Assembly (NCBI GenBank): GCA_036510735.1
Contig: DATCDK010000039.1
Coordinates: forward strand, 1 to 18,090
DNA from: PALSA-607 sp036510735
GTDB taxonomy: Bacteria; Actinomycetota; Actinomycetes; Acidothermales; Acidothermaceae
Reading direction: 5' to 3'
Length of the DNA stretch: 18,090 bases
Part shown: positions 1 to 10,300 of the stretch, one piece after another
Numbering within the stretch: position 1 is the first letter of the stretch
How the letters are laid out: each line of letters starts with the position of its first letter
The notes under the pieces: generated by a model
Told to the model about the DNA's origin: nothing
Database searches by the model: none
The model's input: the letters and a program-made list of their open reading frames with translations, nothing else
Made by a program: the position numbers and the translations under genes

Positions 1-19
1 ATCTGGAACAAGGAGAGAC

Positions 20-286
20 ATGGCCACGGACGCTGCAAACCTCGACAGCGCCATCAAGACAGCCGGCGCCTTCGTCGGTGGCGGCCTCGCCCTCGCCGGT
101 GGCGCCATCGGTGCTGCCGTCGGTGACGGCCTCGCCGGCGCCCAGACGATCGCCGGTGTCGCCCGTCAGCCCGAGTCGCAGCCGCGGCTCATGCCGATCT
201 TCTTCCTGACCGTCGGTCTGGTCGAGGCGATGTACTTCATCAACCTGGCCTTCATGGCCATGTTCGTCTTCGTGCTCGGCAAGTAG
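20..286 (+). CDS. atpE: F1Fo-ATP synthase subunit c
   Basis: This 88-residue protein forms the membrane rotor ring of ATP synthase and carries protons through Fo. Two hydrophobic hairpin helices are visible: a glycine-rich helix (about 16-45, GGGLALAGGAIGAAVGDG) and a second helix (about 58-86). They are joined by the polar loop R49-Q50-P51 that contacts F1. The proton-carrying carboxylate is E69 in GLVEAMYFI. The residue after it is Ala, not the Ser of sodium-type rings, so proton coupling is expected. The ATG has a good Shine-Dalgarno (AAGGAG, 10-15). The sequence is very close to mycobacterial AtpE with a constant offset of 8 residues; Ala63 of M. tuberculosis corresponds to Met71 here. 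It is the first gene in the window; atpB should lie just upstream. Identification is certain. Confidence 0.98.
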   Translation: MATDAANLDSAIKTAGAFVGGGLALAGGAIGAAVGDGLAGAQTIAGVARQPESQPRLMPIFFLTVGLVEAMYFINLAFMAMFVFVLGK

Positions 287-297
287 TCGGAGCAAGC

Positions 298-894
298 GTG
301 CCCATCCTCATCGCAGCTGCGAGCCCTACGCCTGCTCCGACGAGCGCGAAGACGAACAACTTCCTGATCCCGAACGGCACGTTCATTGCCGAGCTGATCA
401 TCTTCTTGGTCATCCTTTTCGTGATTAGCAAGTACGTCGTGCCGTTCGTCAACGGGAAGTTGGCCGAGCGACAGGAAGCAATCCGGCTCGAGTTCAAGGA
501 GCTCGAGGATGCACGCGCCAAGCTCGAGGCGACCGAGGCGGAGTACCGCGAGCTGATTGCGAGCGCGCGGGCTGATGCCGCTCGGCAGCGCGAAGAGGCT
601 CGCGAGGAGGGCGCACAGATTTTGGCTGACCTGCGCGCGCAGGCCCAGGTCGAATCCGAGCGGATCAAGCAGGCCGCGCATCAGCAGATCGAGGCCGAGC
701 GATCGCGGACGGTCGAGGCGTTGCGGGTCGAGGTCGGCACGCTCGCAGTCGAGTTAGCCGGCCGGGTCGTAGGCGAGGCGCTGGCCGACGATGCTCGCCA
801 GCGGCGGGTCGTCGAACGCTTTCTATCCGACGTCGAGTCGCGCGCCGGCGAAGCAACAGGATCGGCAGCCGCCGGTGAGCAGGTGCGCGGCTGA
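298..894 (+). CDS. atpF: F1Fo-ATP synthase subunit b
   Basis: This is the peripheral stalk subunit b, 198 residues, which anchors the delta and alpha3beta3 head to the membrane. One transmembrane helix is visible (about 28-50), then a long charged, Ala/Glu/Arg-rich coiled-coil (about 53-185). The stretch NFLIPNGTF just before the helix matches my memory of mycobacterial AtpF. The start is GTG at 298, preceded by GGAG (290-293), 11 bases after the atpE stop. The stop overlaps the atpH start by one base (TGATG), which implies translational coupling. Unlike mycobacteria, which have a second b-like domain fused to delta, here there is a single b gene followed by an unfused delta. Confidence 0.97.
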   Translation: MPILIAAASPTPAPTSAKTNNFLIPNGTFIAELIIFLVILFVISKYVVPFVNGKLAERQEAIRLEFKELEDARAKLEATEAEYRELIASARADAARQREEAREEGAQILADLRAQAQVESERIKQAAHQQIEAERSRTVEALRVEVGTLAVELAGRVVGEALADDARQRRVVERFLSDVESRAGEATGSAAAGEQVRG

Positions 895-1736
895 TGCAGG
901 GAGCCAGTCGAGACGCGCTCGCGCATGCGTGGACCTACGTCGAACGCCAGTTGTCACGTAGCGGGGACGAACACCACGAGGCGGCGGCTGTCGGCGAAGA
1001 GCTGTTCGGCGTGGTGGCCGTTCTCGATGAACAAGTGGGCTTGCGTCGGGCATTGTCCGACCCTGCGGTCGACGGCAAGCGCAAGGCCGACCTGGCGAAG
1101 GCGGTGCTCGGCTCGCATGTGTCGGACGTCACGCTGCGAATCGTCACCGAGGTCGTTCGCGCCCGGTGGTCACGGATGCGTGACCTTGCCGACGCCATCG
1201 AGACGCTTGCCGTGCTGGCGATGTTGACCGAGGCTGACGCTCATCCCGGCCGCGGCCATCACGCGGGCGAGTCTGACGACGTCGAGGACGAGCTGTTTCG
1301 GTTTGGCCGCATCGTCGAGGCCAACGCTGCCCTGCGCGCGGCGCTCGCTGATCCGGCACTGCCTGACGAGAACAAGGTGTCTTTGGTCACCGCGCTCGTC
1401 GAGGACAAGGCACGGCCGGTCACCGTGCAGCTGTTGACGCAGATCGCGACGCGTCCACGTGGCCGCTCGCCGGAAGATGCGATCGCCGACTACACCGACA
1501 TCGCGTCGCGTCGCCGCGCACGGCTGGTCGCGCGCGTCACCACGGCCGTCGCATTAAGCGATGCGGAGATCACCCGCTTACAGGAAGCGCTCGCCGGTCT
1601 CTACGGCCATGAAGTTCATCTGCAGATCGAAGTCGATGCCGACATCGTCGGTGGCGTCGTCGTACAGGTCGGTGACGAAGTTCTCGACGGGTCAGTGGCC
1701 GGTCGGCTGGCTGAGGCACGGCGACGTCTTGAATAA
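894..1736 (+). CDS. atpH: F1Fo-ATP synthase subunit delta (long actinobacterial form)
   Basis: This is subunit delta (OSCP family), the cap that joins the b stalk to the top of F1. It is 280 residues, about 100 more than the E. coli protein, as in Streptomyces, with which it shares the start M-x-GASR-x-ALA, the central VEDELFRFGRIV (about 130-141) and the C-terminal VQVGDEVLDGSVAGRL. The central linker before VEDELF carries a short His/Gly/Asp-rich stretch (about 116-128, with H117, H122 and H123) that is longer than in the Streptomyces protein I recall. The ATG at 894 overlaps the atpF TGA by one base. There is no N-terminal b domain, so it is not the mycobacterial b-delta fusion. Confidence 0.97.
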   Translation: MQGASRDALAHAWTYVERQLSRSGDEHHEAAAVGEELFGVVAVLDEQVGLRRALSDPAVDGKRKADLAKAVLGSHVSDVTLRIVTEVVRARWSRMRDLADAIETLAVLAMLTEADAHPGRGHHAGESDDVEDELFRFGRIVEANAALRAALADPALPDENKVSLVTALVEDKARPVTVQLLTQIATRPRGRSPEDAIADYTDIASRRRARLVARVTTAVALSDAEITRLQEALAGLYGHEVHLQIEVDADIVGGVVVQVGDEVLDGSVAGRLAEARRRLE

Positions 1737-1805
1737 CCCGCACCCATCGATGCCGGAGACGTCCGCACCACGACTCTCACGAAACCCACGAACGAGGATG
1801 GACTG

Positions 1806-3458
1806 ATGGCAGAGCTCACGATCCGCCCGGAGGAGATCCGCGACGCGCTCGAGCGTTTCGTGTCGTCGTACGCCCCCGACGTCGCATCGCGTGAAGAGAT
1901 TGGCCGGGTGACCGAGGCCGGCGACGGCATCGCGCGCATCGAAGGGCTGCCTTCGACGATGGCCAACGAGTTGCTGCGCTTCGCCGACGGCACGCTTGGC
2001 ATCGCGCTGAACCTCGACGTCCGCGAGATCGGAGCGGTTGTGTTGGGTCCCTTCGAGGGGATCGAGGAGGGCCAGATCGTCAAGCGCACCGGCGAGATCT
2101 TGTCGGTGCCGGTCGGTGACGGCTTTCTCGGCCGGGTGATCAACCCGCTCGGGGAGCCGATCGATGGTCTTGGCGACATCCAGGCGGAAGGCCGCCGGGC
2201 ACTGGAGATCCAGGCGCCGACGGTCATTCAGCGCCAGCCCGTGAAGCAGCCGCTGCAGACCGGGATCAAGGCCATCGACGCGATGACGGCGATCGGGCGC
2301 GGCCAGCGGCAGCTCATCATCGGCGACCGCCAGACCGGCAAGACCGCGGTGGCGATCGACACGATCATCAACCAGAAAGAGAACTGGGCGACCGGTGACC
2401 CCAAGCAGCAGGTGAAGTGCATTTACGTCGCGATCGGGCAGAAGGGCTCGACGATCCGCGCCATCCAAGGTGCGCTGGACGACGCAGGCGCGATGGCGTA
2501 CACCACGATCGTTGCGGCTCCAGCGTCTGACGCGGCCGGCTACAAGTACCTCGCGCCGTACACGGGCTCGGCGATCGGCCAGCACTGGATGTACAAGGGC
2601 GAGCACGTGCTCATCGTGTTCGACGACCTCTCCAAGCAGGCCGAGGCCTACCGCACGGTGTCGCTGCTGCTGCGCCGTCCGCCCGGCCGTGAGGCCTACC
2701 CCGGCGACGTCTTTTACTTGCACTCGCGGTTGCTCGAGCGTTGCGCGAAGCTGTCCGACGAACTCGGCGGCGGCTCGATGACGGGGCTGCCGATCATCGA
2801 GACCAAGGGCAACGACGTATCGGCGTACATCCCGACCAACGTGATCTCGATCACCGACGGCCAGATCTTCCTCGAGACCGACCTCTTCAACTCGGGCGTG
2901 CGGCCGGCCATCAACGTCGGCATCTCCGTGTCGCGAGTTGGTGGGTCCGCGCAGATCAAGGCGATGCGTTCGGTGGCCGGTCGCTTGCGGCTCGACCTTG
3001 CGCAGTTCCGCGAGCTCGAAGCGTTCGCCGCGTTCGGCTCCGACCTCGACGCCGCATCGCGTTCGCAACTCGAGCGTGGATCGCGGCTCGTCGAGCTGCT
3101 GAAGCAGGCGCAGTACTCACCGTTCCCGGTCGAGCAGGAGGTCGTGTCGATCTGGGCCGGCACGACGGGTCAGCTCGACGACGTTCCGGTGGTCGACATC
3201 CGCCGGTTCGAGAAGGAGTTCCTCGAGCACCTACGCCTGCAGAACAAGGGCATCCTCGACTCCATCGCGCAGACCAAGGAGCTCTCCGACGAGACCGCGG
3301 AGAGCCTGAAGCAGGCGATCACGGCCTTCAAGAAGAACTTCGAGACCTCCGAAGGCAAGTCGCTCGTCGGTCACGAAGAGGCCGACGACCTCGATGAGTC
3401 GTCGATGGCCAACGAGAAGATCCGCAAGCACATCCCGGCGCCGGCTGAGAAGAAGTAG
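1806..3458 (+). CDS. atpA: F1-ATP synthase subunit alpha
   Basis: This is the non-catalytic nucleotide-binding alpha subunit of F1, 550 residues. Walker A is GDRQTGKT (173-180), Walker B is in HVLIVFDD (D273-D274), and the arginine finger that completes the beta active site is R377 in SVSRVGG. The ATG at 1806 follows ACGAGGATGG and a 69-bp gap after atpH, the longest gap in the operon. The gap holds no gene. The protein is about 37 residues longer than E. coli alpha: after the conserved helical domain it has an acidic piece (EEADDLDESS) and a basic end (HIPAPAEKK). Mycobacterial alpha also has a C-terminal extension, reported to restrain ATP hydrolysis; equivalence here is inferred from position. 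Confidence 0.99.
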   Translation: MAELTIRPEEIRDALERFVSSYAPDVASREEIGRVTEAGDGIARIEGLPSTMANELLRFADGTLGIALNLDVREIGAVVLGPFEGIEEGQIVKRTGEILSVPVGDGFLGRVINPLGEPIDGLGDIQAEGRRALEIQAPTVIQRQPVKQPLQTGIKAIDAMTAIGRGQRQLIIGDRQTGKTAVAIDTIINQKENWATGDPKQQVKCIYVAIGQKGSTIRAIQGALDDAGAMAYTTIVAAPASDAAGYKYLAPYTGSAIGQHWMYKGEHVLIVFDDLSKQAEAYRTVSLLLRRPPGREAYPGDVFYLHSRLLERCAKLSDELGGGSMTGLPIIETKGNDVSAYIPTNVISITDGQIFLETDLFNSGVRPAINVGISVSRVGGSAQIKAMRSVAGRLRLDLAQFRELEAFAAFGSDLDAASRSQLERGSRLVELLKQAQYSPFPVEQEVVSIWAGTTGQLDDVPVVDIRRFEKEFLEHLRLQNKGILDSIAQTKELSDETAESLKQAITAFKKNFETSEGKSLVGHEEADDLDESSMANEKIRKHIPAPAEKK

Positions 3459-3466
3459 ATCGCGCT

Positions 3467-4369
3467 ATGGGTGCTCAGGTCCGGGTCTATCGCCGTCGCA
3501 TCAGATCGGTGCGCGCTACGGCGAAGATCACCCGTGCCTTCGAACTGATCGCGGCGTCGCGCATGATCAAGGCGCAGCAACGGGTGGCGGCCTCCACGCC
3601 CTACGCCGACGCGATCACTCGTGCGGTTTCGGCGGTCGCCAGCCAGTCGAACATCGACCACCCGCTGACGACGAAGCACGAGAACAACACGAGGGCCGCG
3701 GTGCTGCTCATCACCAGCGACCGCGGGCTCGCCGGCGCCTACAGCTCGAACGTGCTGAAGGAGGGCGAGTCGCTTACCGCGTTCTTGCGCGAGAACGGCT
3801 TTGAGGTGTTGCCCTACATCGTGGGCCGCAAGGGCTTGGCTTATTACCGCTTCCGTGATCGCGCCATCGCGGGGGAGTGGAGCGGCTTCTCCGAGAGTCC
3901 GAGCTACGCCAACGCCAAAGACATCGCTGACACGTTGATCACGGCGTTCAACACCCCGACCGACGAGGGCGGGGTCGATGAGATCCACGTCGTCTACACG
4001 CAGTTTGTGTCGATGCTCACGCAGAACCCGATCATCCGTCGGATCCTGCCGCTCGAGGTTGAAGAGACCACCGAAGAGCCCGTCGGCGGCCCGTTGCCGT
4101 CGTATGAATTCGAGCCAAGCGCGGAGGGCGTGCTCGACGCGCTGCTCCCGCGCTACGTCGAGGCGCGCGTTTACAACGCGTTGTTGCAGGGCGCCGCATC
4201 TGAGCTCGCGGCTCGTCGGCGCGCGTGCAAGTCGGCGACCGACAACGCCGAAGAGCTCATCAAGACGTACACGCGGCTGGCGAACGCCGCCCGCCAGGCC
4301 GACATCACCCAAGAAATCAGCGAGATCGTCGGTGGCGCTGACGCGCTCGCCGCTACCGGGAGCGAGTGA
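3467..4369 (+). CDS. atpG: F1-ATP synthase subunit gamma
   Basis: This is the central rotating shaft of F1, 300 residues. Conserved ends show the identity: the N-terminal helix YRRRIRSVRATAKITRAFELIAASRMIKAQQ (roughly residues 8-38) and the C-terminal helix with SATDNAEELIK and ADITQEISEIVGGADAL (about 262-294). Between them is the usual Rossmann-like globular domain (LLITSDRGLAGAYSSNVLK). The start at 3467 is set by the conserved N-terminus, 8 bases after the atpA stop; the Shine-Dalgarno is weak (GAGAAG just before the atpA stop), so coupling to atpA translation is likely. A Cys replaces the more usual Met just before KSATDNA. Confidence 0.98.
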   Translation: MGAQVRVYRRRIRSVRATAKITRAFELIAASRMIKAQQRVAASTPYADAITRAVSAVASQSNIDHPLTTKHENNTRAAVLLITSDRGLAGAYSSNVLKEGESLTAFLRENGFEVLPYIVGRKGLAYYRFRDRAIAGEWSGFSESPSYANAKDIADTLITAFNTPTDEGGVDEIHVVYTQFVSMLTQNPIIRRILPLEVEETTEEPVGGPLPSYEFEPSAEGVLDALLPRYVEARVYNALLQGAASELAARRRACKSATDNAEELIKTYTRLANAARQADITQEISEIVGGADALAATGSE

Positions 4370-4375
4370 GAACTC

Positions 4376-5854
<1,479 letters not shown>

Positions 5855-5870
5855 TGAGCGGAGAACAGTC

Positions 5871-6266
5871 GTGCCGTTAACCGTTGAGCTCGTCTCAGCC
5901 GAGCGCAAGGTGTGGTCGGGGGAGGCCAACTTCGTTGTCGCGCGCACGCTCGACGGCGAACTCGGCATCTTGCCGGGCCACATCTCGCTGCTCGGCGTGC
6001 TCGCGGAAGGCTTCACCGTTCGCATCACCGGCGGCGAAGCCGGCGACGGCATCGAGGCGGCCGCGCACGGCGGGTTCCTGTCGGTCAGCCACGACGTGGT
6101 GACGATCCTCACCGAGATCGCAGAGCTTTCCAACGAGATCGACGTCGACAGGGCACGTGCTGCACTCGAGCGGGCTACTGCTGGGGGCGGCGACGACGAG
6201 GTCGCAAGTGAGTCGGCCGCTGCACGCGCGCGAGCGCGACTCGCGGCCGCCGGCCAGCCCGCCTGA
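5871..6266 (+). CDS. atpC: F1-ATP synthase subunit epsilon
   Basis: This is the small rotor subunit of F1 that links gamma to the c ring and can inhibit hydrolysis; 131 residues. The N-terminal beta-sandwich is clear (LTVELVSAERKVWSG, LGILPGHISLLGVL, GGFLSVSHDVVTILTEIAEL), followed by a short helical end rich in Ala and Arg (about 86-131). The start is taken as GTG 5871, with GCGGAGAA 5-12 bases upstream and the start VPLTVELVSAE typical of the family. An ATG at 5854 overlapping the atpD stop is in another frame and stops after eight codons. An upstream in-frame ATG (5805) lies inside atpD and lacks a ribosome site. Confidence 0.96.
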   Translation: MPLTVELVSAERKVWSGEANFVVARTLDGELGILPGHISLLGVLAEGFTVRITGGEAGDGIEAAAHGGFLSVSHDVVTILTEIAELSNEIDVDRARAALERATAGGGDDEVASESAAARARARLAAAGQPA

Positions 6267-6290
6267 CGTTCGCGGGCAGGGGCGCCGACG

Positions 6291-6773
6291 ATGAGAGCCG
6301 TTACGGACTTTCTCGATGGCGCGGGTTGGTTCGTGCTGCTGTTCGTCATCCTCGCGTTCACCTGGACATTGCGGCGTTCGCTGCTGCGCCGTCGTGGCGC
6401 GACGCTGCATTGCGGCCTGCGCCTCGACGGGGCACACCCGCGTCGCTGGTGGCAAAGCAGCGGGTGGCACACCGGTATCGCCCGCTACACCCCGGAGGAC
6501 TTCCAGTGGTTCCCGCTGCTCAGCCTGGGCTACCAACCGAGGTGGACGTTCGTGCGCCGCAGCGTCGAGATCTCCGGCCGTCGCTACCCGCACGGAGCCG
6601 AGTTGCTGGCCGCGCCGCACGGTGCCGTGGTCGTCAGCTGCAACATCATCACGAGGCAAGGCGATTCGCTGGACGTCGAGTTGGCCATGAGTGACGCGGC
6701 CCTGACCGGCTTTCTGGCGTGGATCGAGTCATCCGCGCCGGGCGCGCATACCCATCCCGACACTCGCGTGTGA
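6291..6773 (+). CDS. DUF2550 family membrane protein
   Basis: This is a 160-residue protein of family DUF2550, found next to atpC in many Actinobacteria (Rv1312 sits there in M. tuberculosis). One N-terminal membrane helix is visible (about 12-27, WFVLLFVILAFTWTL), followed by Arg-rich residues (LRRSLLRRR), so the remaining domain is predicted to be cytoplasmic. That domain contains WHTGIARYTPEDFQWFPLLSLGYQPRW-like family sequence (about 59-85) and a beta-rich second half. Function is unknown. It starts 24 bases after atpC and is probably co-transcribed; the ribosome site is poor (GGCAGGGGCG). Family assignment is from synteny and remembered sequence, so fairly but not fully certain. Confidence 0.85.
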   Translation: MRAVTDFLDGAGWFVLLFVILAFTWTLRRSLLRRRGATLHCGLRLDGAHPRRWWQSSGWHTGIARYTPEDFQWFPLLSLGYQPRWTFVRRSVEISGRRYPHGAELLAAPHGAVVVSCNIITRQGDSLDVELAMSDAALTGFLAWIESSAPGAHTHPDTRV

Positions 6774-6781
6774 CCTTCAGC

Positions 6782-6819
6782 ACCCGGGTCTGCGGGGATT
6801 GCCGGGTTAGGCTGGACCG
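6782..6819 (+). promoter_or_regulatory. Probable leaderless promoter with overlapping inverted repeat
   Basis: TAGGCT (6808-6813) fits the actinobacterial -10 pattern TAnnnT. It lies 6 bases before the ATG at 6820, the spacing seen when transcription starts at the first base of the start codon. No Shine-Dalgarno is present, which fits a leaderless message. A perfect 6-bp inverted repeat, ACCCGG (6782-6787) and CCGGGT (6802-6807), ends directly against the -10 and covers the -35 area. It could be an operator or a weak hairpin after the DUF2550 gene. The -35 is not recognisable. Confidence 0.5.
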
Positions 6820-7389
6820 ATGAGCTCCTACGACACCCCGACCAAACGCCGTCCCCCCGCCCCGCGTAGTGCGCGAGGCCCCCGCTTGGCTGTCGTCGCC
6901 GCAGGCACGGTTGTGGCTTCGGTCACGTTTCTGGCTGGCTGCACCGCGGCCAAATCCACCGCGACTCCACCGTCGTCGGCTCTCGCATCCGGTGCGGTGA
7001 GTTCCGGCGCATCGGCGCCCGCGTCGAGCGCCGCGGCATCGAGCGGCCTCTCGTCACCTACACCGTTCGCGTCGTCGAGCCCGGCGCTCGCCAGCCCGGT
7101 GTCGAGTGCCGTGGCGGGCGCGCCACCGGTCGCTAACATCGAGGCGCCCGCGACCAAGACCGGCTTCCAGATCAGGGTGCACCGCGGATCGATCCTGAAA
7201 GTGGACGTGCCGCAGGCAGCGGCGGGGACGCCGGTTACGTTCACCCTGGTTCCGGCCTCGGCGCAGTTCATCACTCCGATCGCCGGTTTCAGCGGCTACT
7301 ACAACGCTGCTTCGGACGGCGTGGTCAACGTCTCGGTTTCACAGGGCGGCCCGTCGCTCGGCACTCTGTCAGTGACGGTCTGGGGCTGA
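6820..7389 (+). CDS. Putative lipoprotein with Ser/Ala-rich linker
   Basis: This 189-residue secreted protein of unknown function has a long basic N-terminus (about 1-22, many Arg/Lys/Pro), a hydrophobic segment (24-38) and a lipobox L-A-G-C with C41 as the predicted lipidated cysteine. Residues 42-110 are a low-complexity Ser/Ala/Pro linker of the kind that spans the cell wall. Residues about 111-189 look like a small beta domain (FQIRVHRGSILKVDV, TPVTFTLVP, VVNVSVSQ, LGTLSVTVWG). The start is fixed by the leaderless-type promoter. The last 91 bp overlap the end of the convergent EssC-like gene. I do not recognise a named family. Confidence 0.85.
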   Translation: MSSYDTPTKRRPPAPRSARGPRLAVVAAGTVVASVTFLAGCTAAKSTATPPSSALASGAVSSGASAPASSAAASSGLSSPTPFASSSPALASPVSSAVAGAPPVANIEAPATKTGFQIRVHRGSILKVDVPQAAAGTPVTFTLVPASAQFITPIAGFSGYYNAASDGVVNVSVSQGGPSLGTLSVTVWG

Positions 7390-10300
7390 CGGTCGAGTCG
7401 TTTGATCGGCGTAGGCAGCGCGACTTGTAGCTGCGTCGCTACGCCGCGGACGATGAGCTGGCCGCGTCCGACCGGAACTGCTTCGCCAGTCTTTCGCGGT
7501 AGCCGCACCCCAAGGACTTCACCGTCGAGTGGGCCGCGGGGCGCGAGCAGCAGCCCGGTGCGAGCTCGCCGCACATCGACCACGAAGCCGCGAAAGCCGA
7601 CCGACAGCTCCTCTGTAGTTCCCGCGATCACCACGAGGTGACCACTGTCGCGGGCGGTACGCATGAGTCGATCAAGGACCACGGCTGCGGGCGACTCGGC
7701 CACGATCTCGGCATCATCGACAAGAACAGCGAGCCGGCCAAGACCGCGATCGAATGCGGCGTCGACACCGAACTGCATCGCATCGAAGGTTTCGTGTGCG
7801 TACTCGCGCAGGACGGAATCGCGCGGCGTCACTGCCACTACTCTCCAGCCGGCGGCGCGTAGGCCAGCCGCAACGGTCGCTAACGCGGTGCTACGGCCCG
7901 ACCGCGGAGGCCCGGCGATGAGGAACCCTGGCCCGAACTCGAGCAGGTCGATCGTTACGGCAGCGAGTTCGTCGCCGCCAACGCCGAGTGTCACCTGCGC
8001 CGAACCTGTGGGCTGCGCCGTCGCACCCCAGGCGGCGCCTATCTCGGTCATGGTGACCATGGACGGAAGCGGGTCGACACGACGCGGCCACAGCGATCGC
8101 GACACGTCTTGGTCCCTCATCCGCGCGGTGGCAGCGATCGCAGCAAGCGCCGCGAGTTGCATTGGCCCGGCCGGATCGCGGCTCAGTGTGCAGACTTGCG
8201 CTTCCGTGAGTGTGTCGGTGAAGAAGCCCCGGCCGGCAGGCATGTCAGCGGGCAGCGCCCGGGCCGGTAGACCGATCAGTGCGAAGTCGCTTCGGTCGGC
8301 CAGCCGAAGTACCAGCCTGCTCTCGACCGTGGATGCGAGCCTGCCGACAAGCCCGGCGCGGTCGGCGGTCACGACGACGTGGATCCCCACAGACGCGCCC
8401 TCGCGGAGAAGTCGTGTGCTCGCGTCGATGACTGCACCGGAATCGACCTCTTCCAAGGTCGAAAGAAATGCTTCCCAGCCATCGATGAGTACCACGAGGT
8501 GAGGCAGCGGACTCGCTGACTGCGCGCGCTGTTCGGCAAGTGAGCCAAATCCTGCTGCCGCGAACACGCCCTGTCTGCGCACCAACTCCGCTTTCAAGAC
8601 CGAGAACAACCGCCGAACGCGCTCGTGTTCGTGCGCCGAGATGGTCGCGCCGCAATGCGGAAACGTGGACAACGCAGCCATCGACCCGCCCGCGCAGTCA
8701 ATGGCATACACGTGAAGGTCGCGGACAGAGGTTGACGCCGCCAGGCCGCCGACAATGGTGCGCACCGCGGTTGTCCGGCCGCTTCGAGCGCTGCCGGCGA
8801 TGACGAGGTGTCCCATCTGGTCGAGGTCTACTTCATGGTTTTGGCGCGTCTGTGTGGCCGGCAGATCCAGCACCGCGAGTACGGCGGTCAAGGGGCGCAC
8901 GACATCCGCCGTTTCGATCGGGATCAGCGGAGGCAGTGGCGGTAGCCACGGCGAGCTGGGTGCCTCAAGACCGAGACGGTCTGCGGCCGTGCGGCACGCG
9001 GCGACGATGCTGTCGAGATCCGTCGCTGCGACGGCGCGGGTGCCGTCGTTCGGGGCGGAGGCCACCCGCGGGACGCACAGGGATCGGAATGGCGAGAGCT
9101 GGACGTCGATTCGGGCGCTCTCTGCCTCATCAGCTGGAAGGCCTGCTACGCGGGCGGACTGGAACACCTGGAGTTCGCCGTGACCGGTGCGCGCATAGCC
9201 TCGGCCAGGCGTCGCGCGACTGATGCGGGCGGCATCGCCGGCATCGATGACGTCCCTCGACTCGGATTCGCGCACGACGCCGAGACAGATTCGCAGGTTG
9301 GCGTTGGCGCGGATGTCGGCGTTCACAACGCCCTCGGGCCTTTGCGTCGCCAGTACGAGGTGGACGCCCAGCGACCGCCCACGTTGAGCAATTCCGACGA
9401 GACCACCGACAAAGTCGGGCAATTCCTCAGCAAGAGATGCGAATTCATCGACCACGATGATGAGTCGAGCTAGCTTCCCGCCGCCCGCGCGGAACACCTC
9501 GAGGTTCGGTGCGCCTGCAAATGCAAGGGCACCTTCTCGCCGCTTCAGTTCCGCACGGAGCGAGGCGAGCGCACGTTCCACGAGCCGACCGTCGAGATCG
9601 GTCACGACACCGACCGTGTGCGGCAATGCTGCGCACGCGCCAAAAGCCGCGCCGCCCTTGTAGTCAACAAGGACGAACGTGAGTTCGTCGGGGCGGTTGG
9701 TGCAGGCGAGTGACGCGACCAGAGTCTGGAGCAGCTCGCTCTTGCCCGAGCCCGTCGTGCCGGCGATCAGGGCGTGTGGGCCGTCGCGCGCGATGTCGAC
9801 AACGAACCCGGCGTCCGGACCCGTTCCGACAAGTGCGCTCGTGTTCTCGACTCCGGCCCGCCATCGAGTGACCAGATCGTTCGTCATATCGGCACCGAAG
9901 CCAGCGATGTCGAGCCAGCGCACAGCTGCGGGCAATGCGTCGTCTCGTCCGGGGCTGTCATCGCGAAGCGGCGCCAACGAGCGGGCTAGGTGGTCAGCCC
10001 ACGGGATGGACGTGCCGTCGGGGATAGCGTCGTGTGCACTCGGAACTCCCGGGACGGCGAGCAGCAATGTTGTCGCCGGGCTCTCCGTCTGCTCAGAGTC
10101 GGCTAGTTCGGGGTCAGCAGCGTCGGTAACAACGGCTACGGCGCCGCACTCCTCAGAGAGGTGGGTTGCAACTTCGTCAAGGCAGATCGCGTACACGCCG
10201 ACGGCAGGGCCGCGCGCAAGTACGTCGGCCAGCGCGGCCGCGCGGCGCAGGGCACGTGCGCCGTCGACGATCACCACGACCGCTCGCGGATTGGTCTCAC

